Source: JAXGPX01 sp040766745
GTDB lineage: Bacteria; Bacillota; Sulfobacillia; Fermentithermobacillales; Fermentithermobacillaceae
Length of the DNA stretch: 64,000 nucleotides
Direction of reading: 5' to 3'
Assembly: GCA_040766745.1 (NCBI GenBank)
Contig: JAXGPX010000006.1
Span: 53,651-117,650, forward strand
Shown here: positions 43,115 through 53,040 of the stretch, in pieces
Numbering within the stretch: position 1 is the stretch's first letter
Layout: the number at the start of each line of letters is the position of its first letter
Notes under the pieces: model-generated
What the model saw: only the letters and a program-made list of their open reading frames with translations
What the model was told of the DNA's origin: nothing
The model's database searches: none
Program-made: the position numbers and the translations under genes

Positions 43115-44014
43115 CTATGGCATACTGTACCCGTACCTATCAAGAATCCACAACGGAAACTCCATACGGGCGGTCATCAAAGGATCAACGATCTGACAGA
43201 TGCGGAGATCTCCTGCTGTAGACAGTAGCATACCGGCTTCGTCAGACGTAAGGCCAACTACCCTATGGAGGAAATCAAACATGTTTTTGGTTGCGGCCCT
43301 CGCGGCTTCATCCAAAGTACGAGCCGATGCAATAGTCATAATATCTCCACCCTGGATTGCCATGGGCACCGGCAGCGACAGCCCGCTGACCACATCTACC
43401 TTCACCGTAACTTCACCGGAAATCTCTACTCCGCATATGACTACCTCGCCGTCTCCCATTACCGCATGTAGATCCCCCATTGCCAGTAGTGCGCCTGGCA
43501 CGTTCACAGGCAAGTACACAACCGACCCTTTTCCTATTCGCTTGCAGTCCATGTTACCGCCATGCTCTCCCGGCGTGCCTGTAGGGATCTCCTCTGTTTC
43601 CGGGGCCGTGCCGATGACTCCTATCATCGGGTTAACTTCCAGATCAATCCGGTCGTTGAACTTTGCTTTTCCGTCAGCAATCGGAAGAACCTTGGTCTTT
43701 TCCGCCTCTATAACATCGCCAAGGGCACCGCTTTTCGGTGCTATTGCCATGACGCCCTGCGTGTTGAGCTTTATATCCTTGATTTCTACGCGCAATATAT
43801 CTCCGGGCGCGGCCCCATCGACATACAGAGGGCCGGTAGCAGGATTGATTCGGCTCCACGGAACAGCACTGGCGAATTGGTCTTCTCGCTGAATTTCATT
43901 GCTGTAGCAGTCGTAAGTTTCAAAACAAACAATGTCTCCGGACGAAGCATGGGCTGCAGGTATGTTTTTGGGGGACATTCTAAGGACTGCGTTATTTCTC
44001 TTGATAACTAGCAC
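43115..44014 (-). CDS. Acetamidase/formamidase family protein
   Basis: About 299 residues, full length. Family signatures: GDIVCFETYDCYSNEI, RINPATGPLYVDGAAPGDIL, PMIGVIGTAPETEEIPTGTP, GEHGGNMDCKRIGKGSVVYL, GALLAMGDLHAVMGDGEV and MLLSTAGDLRICQIVDP. These zinc enzymes hydrolyse formamide/acetamide or related amides to ammonium and acid. GTG at 44014 is preferred, with GGAGGG 7-8 nt upstream; an earlier GTG at 44029 would overlap that site. No urea- or amide-transport genes next to it. Confidence 0.92.
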   Translation of the reverse strand: MLVIKRNNAVLRMSPKNIPAAHASSGDIVCFETYDCYSNEIQREDQFASAVPWSRINPATGPLYVDGAAPGDILRVEIKDIKLNTQGVMAIAPKSGALGDVIEAEKTKVLPIADGKAKFNDRIDLEVNPMIGVIGTAPETEEIPTGTPGEHGGNMDCKRIGKGSVVYLPVNVPGALLAMGDLHAVMGDGEVVICGVEISGEVTVKVDVVSGLSLPVPMAIQGGDIMTIASARTLDEAARAATKNMFDFLHRVVGLTSDEAGMLLSTAGDLRICQIVDPLMTARMEFPLWILDRYGYSMP

Positions 44015-44169
44015 GTTGGATCCCTCCACGAGAATTATCTGAGCCGTTGAGATGGTCTGGCCGGTATGGCTCTAGTCCTGATGATCTGGCCTCGGTGGTT
44101 AGGCTCTTTTTCAAATCATACAGGGAGCTCACCGATGATACAAGGAGAAGAGGTGTCGGTGCCGGCTGA

Positions 44170-44345
44170 CATGGCTCGGGAGAAGAGCCATTCAGGTGGG
44201 TCCAGCGGTCTCTGGGTGTCTGATTGGCTCGTCTGGAGAGCCGTTCTGAGCGGTTCAACGGTCCCCGGGTATCTGATTGGCTCGTCTGGAGAGCCATTCC
44301 GATCGATTCAATGGTCCCAGGGTATTTGATTGGCTCGCCCAAAGC
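44170..44345. repeat. Degenerate 52-55-bp tandem repeat
   Basis: TGATTGGCTCGTCTGGAGAG starts at 44221 and 44273, with a third truncated start at 44328 and a diverged unit from 44170. The spacer 44015-44497 otherwise shows no gene. Confidence 0.8.
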
Positions 44346-44497
44346 GCCATCTTTGAAAGTCTCCATTTCCCGTAACCAATCGATCTTGCCTGCGTTCTCT
44401 GATCGTTTCTTATCGCATCCATCTTACGCAGAATTATCAGGCAGGGATTAATAGATCGCATCGGGAATACTCCATCGGCAAGATAGGAGGTTACAGT

Positions 44498-45241
44498 ATG
44501 TTTGAGCAGACACATAATGGCAATGACACAAACGCCAACCTTTTCTTGGAGTACTTTCGGAAGATTGAAAGAATTCTAGGCCGTACCAGGGAAGAAAACC
44601 CCGACAGGTTCGATCCAATCGGATTCAAGAGGTTAGTACGAGATGATGATACTCTGAGCAAAACAATGAAGGATGACCTGGAGGAGTTCGCGGATCTGAG
44701 AAATGCAATAGTACACAGGAGCAGGAAACGTCCTATTGCAGAACCTAATGAATGGGTGATCAAACGAATAAGGGAGATTGCCGCATTTCTTGCTGATCCG
44801 CCGCGAATAACGTATAGCAGGCCCGTCACCTTGGAGCCGGCTACACCTGTCCACGAAGCAATGGATTTGATGAGACGTAACAAGTTTTCCCAGATTCCAG
44901 TATGCAGGAACGGCGTCTTTATGGGGCTTCTCACAACCGATACAATCGCCCGCTGGCTGGCAGACTCTGTTGCTAACGAAGAGCCAGTCTCTTTCTCAGT
45001 ACCTGTCTCAGAGATTCTGCCCATTACCGAGAATACGGTTACAGCCAGTCACGATTTCCTCCACCGGAACGCGGCTCAAATCGAGGTAATCAGGCTTTTC
45101 AACAAATGGACCCGCGAAGGCCGCAGGCTCAGCGCTGTTCTGATTACGGAAAACGGGCTGTCCTCGGAAAAACTCCTGGGTATCCTGACCGTTTGGGACT
45201 TGCCGGGCATCTACAGGGACCTGCAAAAAAGGGGTATGTAA
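44498..45241 (+). CDS. CBS-domain protein with N-terminal helical domain
   Basis: 247 residues. The N-terminal ~110 are helical (NLFLEYFRKIERILGRTREE, LEEFADLRNAIVHRSRKRPI), reminiscent of HEPN/DUF4145-type modules that often precede CBS pairs; this resemblance is weak. Residues ~115-240 are two CBS repeats (PVTLEPATPVHEAMDLMRRN, FSQIPVCRNGVFMGLLTTDT, then AVLITENGLSSEKLLGILTV). Probable adenosine-nucleotide sensing. AGGAGGT lies 7 nt before the ATG. No operon partner. Confidence 0.82.
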   Translation: MFEQTHNGNDTNANLFLEYFRKIERILGRTREENPDRFDPIGFKRLVRDDDTLSKTMKDDLEEFADLRNAIVHRSRKRPIAEPNEWVIKRIREIAAFLADPPRITYSRPVTLEPATPVHEAMDLMRRNKFSQIPVCRNGVFMGLLTTDTIARWLADSVANEEPVSFSVPVSEILPITENTVTASHDFLHRNAAQIEVIRLFNKWTREGRRLSAVLITENGLSSEKLLGILTVWDLPGIYRDLQKRGM

Positions 45242-45298
45242 ACGATGCTCCACTGCGTTTTGCGCGCAGTGAAACACCCTGTGGCCTATCAAATAGGC

Positions 45299-45404
45299 AG
45301 CCCTCCTCGTTTGAGCGAGCATCAGTAACTCAGTGGCACACCACGTAAACCAGTCCTCCCCATTTGAGCGGGCATCAGCAACTCACTGGCACACCACATA
45401 GGCG
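45299..45404. repeat. 53-bp tandem duplication
   Basis: 45299-45351 and 45352-45404 align end to end (shared GAGCG(A/G)GCATCAG and GTGGCACACCAC parts) with about eight differences. Part of the 403-bp gene-free spacer after the CBS gene. Confidence 0.75.
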
Positions 45405-45465
45405 ACTCCTACCCATCCTGCCTGGGATGAACGCCAAATTAGGCTGGCTCCCGAGCCACTTGTGA

Positions 45466-45600
45466 AATGCTACAACGGTCCCCGCATTTCAGTCGTTTCA
45501 CCCACGCCTCGTGGACAAAATATTACAACCGTCCCCGCATTTCAGACCGTTTCACCCACACCTCGTGGATAAAATATTACAACCGACCCCAAGTTTCAAT
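45466..45600. repeat. 54-bp tandem repeat, 2.5 copies
   Basis: Units at 45466-45516, 45517-45570 and 45571-45600 share ATTACAACCGTCCCCGCATT and GTTTCACCCACNCCTCGTGG. The CCGTCCCCGC core resembles the dispersed element near 43.1 and 48.4-48.6 kb. Confidence 0.8.
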
Positions 45601-45644
45601 TCCCAAATTCCGTCCCAGCGTTTCTCCCATGTCTAACCCAATCT

Positions 45645-47714
45645 TCATTCAATTCCAAACCTAAGTTCGACTTTGAATAAGTCGCCGTCGATCTTGATGG
45701 CGAACCGGCCGCCGCAGGCTTCGGTGAAACTTTGGGCTATGGAAAGCCCCAGGCCTGATCCCTCGGTGCTTCTAGAGCGATCGCCTCTTGTGAACCGCTG
45801 CAGTATCTCGTCTTCGTCAAAATCCATTTCGTAGTTGGCAGTGTTCTTAATAGTCACCACAGCTTCCTTGCCAAGAACAGTCAAATCGACAAAAACCCGC
45901 GAGCCCAAGAGTGAATATTTCAGTGTGTTGGAAATCAGATTCTGTAAGACCCGGTACAGCTTCTTCCCATCGCTTGCAATATATACCGGTTCATCAGGAA
46001 CGTTGACCCTGAAAGCAAGGCCGGAATCGTCCATGGGCTCTTGCATATCAGCAAGGGCCTGGTTAATCAGCCTTGCCAAGTCGATTTTCTCCATGTCCAG
46101 TGCCATATTGTCGCTGGTCGCTTTGGACAAATCAAACAGATCCTGAATCAGATTCTTCAGACGCTCTGTTTTCTGGGCAAGAATGGCGACATAGTCATTT
46201 ACATGCTCAGGCAGGTTTTCTTCCTTAGAAAGCAGTTCCACATAACTCACAATAGAAGTAAGCGGGGTCTTAAGATCGTGGGACACGTTAGTAATCAAAT
46301 CTACCTTCATGCGCTCCGACCTAACCTTTTCGCTAACCGCAAGGCTCATGCCTTCTTGAATGCTGTTTAGGTTTTGTGTGGCAAGATAAATATCAGCATC
46401 AGGTGCGACACGGAGTTTAGTTTCCATGTCGCCGTTTTTGACCTTCTCAATATGAGCCACAAGAAGCCCCAAATCCTCCACTGTCTGCCCATATCTACGC
46501 AGGTACCTATAGATAAAGTATATGCCTATGCCAGCCAGAAGCAGGGCCACCACAAGTGCGAATTCGGTTGATCCCCGTCCTCCACCCGAAAAACCCATTA
46601 GAACAAGGAACACAGACAAGAAAGCCAGGACTGCTTCGGTCCATACCAAAACATGGGCTCTCTTTAACATCATCCTCTGCCAGGGATATTTCCTCTCGTA
46701 ATTTCGGTACCAGGTCAAAACCGAGTTAATCGAATTGTGACTGAAGAATCGTCTACCATTGACAATGAGATCCACAAGCATCACGTAGAACCACCAGAGG
46801 GCAAGAATCGCAGTTCCGCTGCTGATAGCGAGACGGAACAACCCTCCCAAAGAACTCCAGCCCCAACCCCCGTACACATAACTCATATTAATAGGCAGGA
46901 TAACAACAAATAGCGAGAGAAAGATCTTTGCTTCTAACCACAACCTGCCAGACCAAGCAGCGAGTTTGCGGTCGAAAGCACGTTTCTCCCGGCGCCTGAT
47001 AATTCCACAGGCGAACAGAACTACTCCCAGCACTAGGACACCCACGTAAACTCGCCCGGCGATATGCAAGAACTGCTGCTCTTGAAAGTATCGGGAATGG
47101 TTGTAAGGATTCTTCACCAAGACACTATTGACTGCAAGCAATACTTTGATGGCGCCCGCATTATAGGGGTCGTTATCGGGATTGCCTGGATCTATTGCAG
47201 CGCCAGGAATAAGGCCCCGGTACCCACTGTCAAGCCTTTCGGTGTCAACAGGTTCATCATGATCAATGACCAGTACCTTCTCGCCGTCAAAGTACCAGCA
47301 GTAATCGTAGCTATCAGACAAGATCGGCATTCCGTCGGAACCAATGACAGAAGACATGTCACCCTCTATGCCCTCAATATTCGTTGCAATCAGTCCATTG
47401 TCTTTGTTGACTGCGTAATATTTGAGGTTTTCTCCTTCGCTATCCAGCAGATTTCTCCAAAACTCCTGTGTACCGGTATCAGGAGATGGATTGGCCACTG
47501 AAGAGAACAACACATTAAAGTAACGGCTGGTCTGTTCTTTGAATGGAATGCTGTTTCGGTAATCAGCGAACAAAGCCTTCAGAGCTTCCCAGTTTCCGTT
47601 TGAATACGCAAATCCGGCCAAAGCGGCAATAGTGCAAACCCCGATTATGCTGATTCCCAGGGCGAAGCAGAGCCATCCTGCAAATGGCTTAAATCTTCTC
47701 GATTTTGTATCCAA
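45645..47714 (-). CDS. Membrane sensor histidine kinase, multi-helix
   Basis: 689 residues. N-terminal helix (LCFALGISIIGVCTIAALAG), a ~190-residue extracellular region, then about five more helices (RVYVGVLVLGVVLFACGII, AKIFLSLFVVILPINMSY, FALVVALLLAGIGIYFIYRY), a HAMP-like segment, HisKA with the phospho-histidine in ITNVSHDLKTPLTSIVSYVE, and a HATPase with NLISNTLKYSLLGS and EGSGLGLSIAQSF. TTG start at 47714, overlapping the regulator gene by 26 nt, so the pair is coupled. VanS-like kinase core; the large membrane part is unusual and its signal unknown. Confidence 0.9.
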   Translation of the reverse strand: MDTKSRRFKPFAGWLCFALGISIIGVCTIAALAGFAYSNGNWEALKALFADYRNSIPFKEQTSRYFNVLFSSVANPSPDTGTQEFWRNLLDSEGENLKYYAVNKDNGLIATNIEGIEGDMSSVIGSDGMPILSDSYDYCWYFDGEKVLVIDHDEPVDTERLDSGYRGLIPGAAIDPGNPDNDPYNAGAIKVLLAVNSVLVKNPYNHSRYFQEQQFLHIAGRVYVGVLVLGVVLFACGIIRRREKRAFDRKLAAWSGRLWLEAKIFLSLFVVILPINMSYVYGGWGWSSLGGLFRLAISSGTAILALWWFYVMLVDLIVNGRRFFSHNSINSVLTWYRNYERKYPWQRMMLKRAHVLVWTEAVLAFLSVFLVLMGFSGGGRGSTEFALVVALLLAGIGIYFIYRYLRRYGQTVEDLGLLVAHIEKVKNGDMETKLRVAPDADIYLATQNLNSIQEGMSLAVSEKVRSERMKVDLITNVSHDLKTPLTSIVSYVELLSKEENLPEHVNDYVAILAQKTERLKNLIQDLFDLSKATSDNMALDMEKIDLARLINQALADMQEPMDDSGLAFRVNVPDEPVYIASDGKKLYRVLQNLISNTLKYSLLGSRVFVDLTVLGKEAVVTIKNTANYEMDFDEDEILQRFTRGDRSRSTEGSGLGLSIAQSFTEACGGRFAIKIDGDLFKVELRFGIE

Positions 47715-48390
47715 TACCCCATACCACCTTTAGGTATTTTGGCTCTTTAGGGTTTATCTCGATTTTCTCGCGGATCCGGCGGATGTGGACCATAACCGTG
47801 TTCTCCACACGGTATGCAGGCTGCTCCCAAACCCGTTCGTAGATTTCCTCGGCAGGAAAGATACGTCCAGGTGAGCGCATCAGGAGCTCCACTATCTTGG
47901 TCTCTGTGGCTGTTAGCCTGACCGGCTCGCCATCAACTGTGAGTGTATGGCTTTCAACATCAAAGTACAGCCCACCTGACTGCAAGATGTTTGACCGGTT
48001 CTTCACGTTAACATCGCCCAGGGTCATGTAGCGCCTCAACTGAGACTTCACCCGAGCCATCAGTTCCATGCTGTTGAAAGGCTTGGTGACATAATCATCA
48101 GCACCCATTGATAATCCCAGGATTTTGTCGCTGTCCTCAGATTTGGCTGACAAAATGATGATGGGAATATTCTTCTCTTCACGGATTTTCAATGTCGCTG
48201 AAAGGCCATCCATCTTCGGCATCATAACGTCGAGGATAATCAAATGGACATTCTGGGAACTGATGATGTCCAGCGCTTGAAGGCCATCGTAGGCCCTTAA
48301 GGCTTCGTAACCTTCCTTCTGGAGGTTAATCGCAATGGCATTCACTATTTCCCTGTCATCGTCGACCACCAAGACACGCTGCTTTTCCAT
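47689..48390 (-). CDS. OmpR/PhoB-family response regulator
   Basis: 233 residues. Receiver domain: VLVVDDDREIVNAIAINLQK, phospho-acceptor aspartate in LIILDVMMPKMDGLS, switch threonine/lysine regions ILSAKSED and YVTKPFNSMELMARVKS. C-terminal winged helix: LTATETKIVELLMRSPGRIF, VENTVMVHIRRIREKIE, LKVVWGIGYKIEK. ATG at 48390 has GAGGAGG ~8 nt upstream. VanR-like partner of the kinase that follows; target genes are not evident from the sequence. Confidence 0.93.
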   Translation of the reverse strand: MEKQRVLVVDDDREIVNAIAINLQKEGYEALRAYDGLQALDIISSQNVHLIILDVMMPKMDGLSATLKIREEKNIPIIILSAKSEDSDKILGLSMGADDYVTKPFNSMELMARVKSQLRRYMTLGDVNVKNRSNILQSGGLYFDVESHTLTVDGEPVRLTATETKIVELLMRSPGRIFPAEEIYERVWEQPAYRVENTVMVHIRRIREKIEINPKEPKYLKVVWGIGYKIEKI

Positions 48391-48423
48391 GGGCCCCCCT
48401 CCTCTCATCCGGCGTGCGTGTGG

Positions 48424-48630
48424 AACGCGCGAACCGTCCCCGCGTCCCAACCTAATCATACCGCCAATCGGATTTCGCTTGCCACTTGGCTCAACCCTGT
48501 CTTGTTGCCCGGGATGTTGAACGCGCGAACCGTCCCCGCGTTCCCCCGCTCTCCGGTCCCACGCTCCTCGTCTTCTGTACAACCTAATCATACAACTTAA
48601 TCATACCGCCTATCGGATTGAGCCTGCCAC
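48424..48630. repeat. Two-copy repeat with REP-like GCGCGAACCGTCCCCGCG core
   Basis: GAACGCGCGAACCGTCCCCG occurs at 48424 and 48526 and each is followed by CCTAATCATACCGCC(A/T)ATCGG and GCCACTTG. The same core is at ~43081. Its CGCGGGGAC/GTCCCCGCG-like ends resemble REP/BIME sequences. It occupies the 5' spacer of the two-component operon; from 48631 to 49133 a short minus-strand frame (MRPLAILLLAMCSFFGYILA, GTG start near 48828) might be a small membrane peptide, but support is weak, and nothing else is seen. Confidence 0.75.
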
Positions 48631-49133
48631 TTGCCCAAATCCTATAAACCCCATGAACCTCCCTTTTACTCTAGTGGGTAAGAATGACAAGAAACCTGAC
48701 GGAATTCTTAAGAATCTCTTACAAGTTGTACTGCTGGCTGGATAGACGACAAGCGGCTCAGGAAACCCGGCCAAAATGTATCCGAAGAATGAACACATAG
48801 CCAAGAGAAGTATGGCAAGAGGCCTCACCTCATTTATTCAGCAAAGCTTTAAGAGAAAATGAACCAAAACAGAGGCAAAGAAAAAGGATTTAATACTTCG
48901 TGTGGCGAATGGATTGAATGATCGGGTGCCGTCAGACAATCTGCCGATCTGCCGCCTACCGGCAGAACAGGCGATTGACTACTGAGGATGTTCTTGGGGC
49001 AAGACATTGGTTACTCATAGCAGTCTTTAAGGTAAAACCCTTAGCTGCCTGAGGCCATCCTTGCGACAAGGCGCGACCAAGTGATCCTGTGAAACATGAA
49101 AACCAAAGGTCAACAAGCAAAGGAGGAAGAACA

Positions 49134-50765
49134 GTGACTGAAAAGGAACTCACCAGACTCTACAGGCAGTCTGATGCAGAATGCGCCCGCATCTCTGACA
49201 GGTTGCGAAGCAATAGAGACTTTGAGCCGGTTCTCTTCATTCCTACCTGCACTGCAGAAGCCGAGATTGAAAAAGCCCTAAGCAGACTATTTGAGAAATG
49301 CAACCGTCTTCCCGCCCCTGATCCGGTTTTCTCAATCTTGAAGAACCATTTCGATGAATACCTCAAAGGCCAGGCGTCGAACCTTGAGTACATGTATCAA
49401 GAACCAAGCGGTTTCATAGGAGGCATTACCAGATTTCTTGGTTTCATTGGAAGAAAGGATTCCAGATTTGCCGAAGAACGGGCCTTCATCCTCGAAAGAA
49501 GGCTGGGGCAACTCGATGAGTTGTGGAATGCCGTCAAGGCCCTCTTGCCCAATGTAAATTCAGAAAGTGCCCTAAGAACAGCCCGTGCCTGCGAAACCCT
49601 TAGCATGATTAGCGATCTAAACAAGTCCAGGGTTAACCAGTACTACGAGGGCCTCCCTGATTCGACGCTTAATCGTCTCGCCAGCCTCCTTGTGCAAACG
49701 GCCCAAAAAGCCCTCAAGTGGGCAGACGAGGCCAAACAGATTTCGGCTGCCAAAAAGCGCACAACCGGCACAGCAGCCGAGCCTGACATAGAAGGCTACA
49801 GGCTCATCCTTGAAGAACAGCGTGGAGTCAATTTAGATGAACTGCTTAAGTGGCATGAGGATGAGGTCAACAAGACCAGGGAGGAAATGTTCGATATCGG
49901 TTCAAGAATTGAATCAGTAAACATACCTCGCACTGTACAAGGCGTAGTCGAGGCTCTGAACAAGTATGCAGGGCCGGCGGCCAATGCTGAGGAAATGTTC
50001 GCCCGCTGCAGAGAGTATCTTGCCAGGGCCAGAGCCGGCCTCAAGGGGTATGTAAATATGCCTGAGGAAGTATGCCGGGTAGTACCTATGGAAGAAGAGG
50101 GCCGGGCCCACAACCCATGGGGCGGTTACCGTGGCGGATGTCCCAGGAGAAGGCCGCTTCTGGGTGAGATGGTACTGAATCCCGATAATGTTCCTGCCAT
50201 TACAGATGGATGGATAAAAATTAATGCCGTACATGAAACCTACCCGGGACACCATGTACAGTTCCTGAGAGCGACTTTTGATCCCCTCCCAGAGACAGTT
50301 AAACAGGGAGCGCGTTCGACTCCTCTTATGGAGGGCACTTGCCTCAGGTCGGAACGGGTCTTCGAGTTTGACTTCCCTGAAGACCCCTTCTACCCGCTGT
50401 TTGTCGCTTACCGCCGCCACCATACGTCTGTCCGCATCAAGGCAGACTTGTACTTACACTACTTCAACCGTCCCGTGGATGACGCAGTCGAACTGTACAT
50501 GGAAGAATTGGCCTTCGACAGAAAAAGTGCAAGAGGCCAGGTTTTGGCCCAGGAATTGCAGCCGGGTTACTTCACAACATACTACTATGGGCTCAAGAAA
50601 CTCACAGAGCTGCAGGCGAAATTCGGATATGATGATAAGTCGTATACTGAGATGCTGTTTGCGCCGGCGCGCATAAGCCTCAAGAGTTTCGAGGCATTTC
50701 TCGGGCTTAGCGAAGCCGACAAGAAGCGGTTCCTAACCCAGTTCCCGAGTCTCTTGGAGTACTGA
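49134..50765 (+). CDS. DUF885-family metallopeptidase
   Basis: 543 residues, normal for the family. The catalytic signature is KINAVHETYPGHHVQFLRAT, with zinc ligands expected in HETxPGHH; the downstream glutamate region is VELYMEELAFDRKSARGQVL. The N-terminal half is helical. Start is GTG at 49134 because AAGGAGG lies 8 nt upstream; an ATG 45 bp earlier lacks a site. Cytoplasmic (no signal peptide). Proteolytic specificity is unknown; family members are thought to be carboxypeptidase-like. Confidence 0.88.
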   Translation: MTEKELTRLYRQSDAECARISDRLRSNRDFEPVLFIPTCTAEAEIEKALSRLFEKCNRLPAPDPVFSILKNHFDEYLKGQASNLEYMYQEPSGFIGGITRFLGFIGRKDSRFAEERAFILERRLGQLDELWNAVKALLPNVNSESALRTARACETLSMISDLNKSRVNQYYEGLPDSTLNRLASLLVQTAQKALKWADEAKQISAAKKRTTGTAAEPDIEGYRLILEEQRGVNLDELLKWHEDEVNKTREEMFDIGSRIESVNIPRTVQGVVEALNKYAGPAANAEEMFARCREYLARARAGLKGYVNMPEEVCRVVPMEEEGRAHNPWGGYRGGCPRRRPLLGEMVLNPDNVPAITDGWIKINAVHETYPGHHVQFLRATFDPLPETVKQGARSTPLMEGTCLRSERVFEFDFPEDPFYPLFVAYRRHHTSVRIKADLYLHYFNRPVDDAVELYMEELAFDRKSARGQVLAQELQPGYFTTYYYGLKKLTELQAKFGYDDKSYTEMLFAPARISLKSFEAFLGLSEADKKRFLTQFPSLLEY

Positions 50766-50951
50766 ACCTGATAGTGACATCCGGCATTGCGTATGTGATG
50801 TCCAGGAGGACACAGTTCCCATAGGACTTGCGCGTAAGGTCTGAAACCGAGTCTAGCCTAAGCGAATACTGTGTAACGTGCTATAGGATGTCTCTCGGAA
50901 ACCTGGCGGTTTGAGCGACGATCTCCAGGTATCTGGGGGATTTACCATCGG

Positions 50952-50983
50952 ATGTTTCCCGGAAACGGGAGACATTCTTTTTG
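50952..50983 (+). terminator. Rho-independent terminator
   Basis: ATGTTTCCCG (50952-50961), GAAA loop, CGGGAGACAT (50966-50975), then TCTTTTTG. Stem of 10 bp with one G-T pair. It is 187 bp beyond the DUF885 stop; a partial copy of the stem sequence is at 50886. The rest of 50766-51165 has no gene; GCCGGAAAAACCGGC near 51088 is a short hairpin. Confidence 0.75.
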
Positions 50984-51165
50984 CTTTAGTGGAACAAGGC
51001 TACAGAAAGAACAAGGGGGGGAGAATTCCCTGAATAGGAAGAAAGCAAATCGTGCTCCACGATGTGCAATTGACGGAGGGTAAATGCCGGAAAAACCGGC
51101 GCCACAGCATTTTTCCCGCCGGATAACACGGCACCCCTGAAACCCACCCTGGGCGAAATTTCGAT

Positions 51166-52464
51166 CTACTGTCCGCTTTTCACCTCTTTGAGCATGCTGA
51201 AAATATCTTCCGGTTGTACCCCTTTCGCACTTACCTCAACGACAACGTCCCCGTACAGTACGCTAAAGCGCATCCTGTAGCCAGGCTCGTCTCCCGAATC
51301 CTCAACTGTGTAGGCCCGCGATTGAACAGTCTCCAACGTCAGCTCTTCCACTTTGAAAATGGGGTTGCCCACGATTTCCCGCAATTGGCCCGGCACCGAA
51401 TCAGCGCGCGGAATTGGATATAGGGAAAGATCATATGTTTCCGGCTTGCTTATGTCAGCCATGCGCACCTGATCTTCCTCGGCTAGCCGTGCCATCGTCA
51501 GCCTCACATACTTCATGCCATTTGCATAACTAATGCTCAACTTATCGCAATTCTGATTCATTATCCGGTGAGAAGACTCAAACGCAAAACCAGACGGAAT
51601 ACGCTCCGGTACATAATCGCCAAAATCCGGATCCGCCTGTGCCTGGGCAAGTGACAGTTCATCATAACGCCATTCAGGTATGAAATCTGGCGCGATATCG
51701 AGATCAGCCACAGCGCCTCCCGCAACCACCAGGTTAACCAGCACAGTCAATTCTTCTTTCGCACTCTCATCCCCAGTAACTTCCATGTAATACCCGGCCT
51801 GGCCCAATTCAAATTTAGCGTAGTAGAACGTTTTCCCACCGTCGGAAGCTGAATTCCAGTATCCGGCTATCACAGAAACGCCGTCCACATCGGAAACCTC
51901 AGATTCACCTGCATGGATGTAGTCAATCCATGCAGGCCCTTTGGCCATTTGAATTGTCGTTGTAATGCCAGAATCCCCTTGTTCACATGTGACTGTAACT
52001 GCATCCAGTACACCTTCACCTGAAAACCCGGCATGAGCTTCAATCGTGCGTCCTTCAGCAATGCTGTCCCATGCACTTCCGAAAAGAGCGCTTATATCTT
52101 CCGGCGAGAGCTCCTGTGTGAAATAGCCGGGGTCATGTTTCTTGCTTTGAGAATACCCACCCTGTACCTGGTTGAAAAGCAGAGCGTATTGCTGTCTGCC
52201 CAGAGTCCCAGGCCGAGTTGCAACCGGTGGCACTGTACCGTTAGGCTGAACCACCGGAGGTTGTGCAACGTTTGAAGGAACTAAACGCGGAACAGCCCAA
52301 ATGCTAATCAGCAAGAGGGCCGCACACACAAATGCAGAGGCATGACGGCTCAGGGCCATGCTTCGTCTCACCGGTGATGTCCTTTGCGTTAGGCGGCTCA
52401 TGATTTTCCTATGCAAGGCCATATCCACGGACACACTATCCATGTAGTTCCTGTAATCGTTCAT
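51166..52464 (-). CDS. Membrane-anchored anti-sigma factor-like protein
   Basis: 432 residues: short cytoplasmic N-terminus (DYRNYMDSVSVDMALHRKIM), one membrane helix (HASAFVCAALLLISIWAVP), a Pro/Thr/Val linker and a large extracellular part with DUF4367-like segments (PEWRYDELSLAQAQADPDFG, ERIPSGFAFESSHRIM). The ATG overlaps the sigma gene stop as ATGA, so stoichiometric translation is likely. It is expected to hold the sigma factor at the membrane until a signal arrives. No standard zinc-binding anti-sigma motif is visible, so assignment rests on coupling and topology. Confidence 0.8.
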   Translation of the reverse strand: MNDYRNYMDSVSVDMALHRKIMSRLTQRTSPVRRSMALSRHASAFVCAALLLISIWAVPRLVPSNVAQPPVVQPNGTVPPVATRPGTLGRQQYALLFNQVQGGYSQSKKHDPGYFTQELSPEDISALFGSAWDSIAEGRTIEAHAGFSGEGVLDAVTVTCEQGDSGITTTIQMAKGPAWIDYIHAGESEVSDVDGVSVIAGYWNSASDGGKTFYYAKFELGQAGYYMEVTGDESAKEELTVLVNLVVAGGAVADLDIAPDFIPEWRYDELSLAQAQADPDFGDYVPERIPSGFAFESSHRIMNQNCDKLSISYANGMKYVRLTMARLAEEDQVRMADISKPETYDLSLYPIPRADSVPGQLREIVGNPIFKVEELTLETVQSRAYTVEDSGDEPGYRMRFSVLYGDVVVEVSAKGVQPEDIFSMLKEVKSGQ

Positions 52465-52946
52465 AGCATTTCCTCCTTCAGAATAGCCTTGAGCTTTTGG
52501 CGGGCCCGTGTAAGCTGGCTTCTTACGGTGGATTCTCTTTGCCCTGTGATTTCGGCGATTTCTTGTGTTGTGTAGCCCTCGTAATAGAAAAGGTGGATGA
52601 CAATCCGGTACTTCGCCGGCAGGGACAGAATAGTTTCCATCAGATAATGCTGCTCGTTTGTCTGAGCCGGGTAAGACTTAAGCAGAGGCACTGTTTTCCT
52701 CCACCAGCTTGAGCGCAAACGGCTTTTGCAGAGATTGACTGTCACCCGGATCAGCCATGCAGCTTCGTGCTGCGGCGAATCAAAACTCGGACACTTCTCC
52801 ATAACTATCACGAACACTTCCTGCACGATATCTTCTGCATCTGCTTGGTTCCCAAGGATGGCAACAGCAGTTCTGTACAACCTGTTTTCATGTTTTAGTA
52901 CGAATTCTTCCACACAATCCTCCGGCCGGTGAGATTGTTCGGGCAC
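52461..52946 (-). CDS. ECF RNA polymerase sigma factor
   Basis: About 161 residues. Region 2: HENRLYRTAVAILGNQADAE followed by DIVQEVFVIVMEKCPSFDS; region 4: LPAKYRIVIHLFYYEGYTTQ, EIAEITGQRESTVRSQLTRA. GTG at 52946 is preferred with GAGGAA 9 nt upstream; the GTG three codons earlier is too close to that site. Forms a two-gene operon with the downstream anti-sigma-like gene and may be autoregulated. Confidence 0.93.
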   Translation of the reverse strand: MPEQSHRPEDCVEEFVLKHENRLYRTAVAILGNQADAEDIVQEVFVIVMEKCPSFDSPQHEAAWLIRVTVNLCKSRLRSSWWRKTVPLLKSYPAQTNEQHYLMETILSLPAKYRIVIHLFYYEGYTTQEIAEITGQRESTVRSQLTRARQKLKAILKEEML

Positions 52947-53040
52947 TTGCCTCACTTCCTCAACCTATATACGCACGAGCAGCATGAATTGCTGCAAAGC
53001 ACTAACTATCTTCAATCAACAATCTACATCAAAAGGCAAT

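Noticed and set aside
48610..48828. Small signal-peptide protein upstream of the response regulator
   Set aside because: Only a hydrophobic start supports it; the rest of the frame overlaps the non-coding repeat and the start has a poor ribosome binding site.
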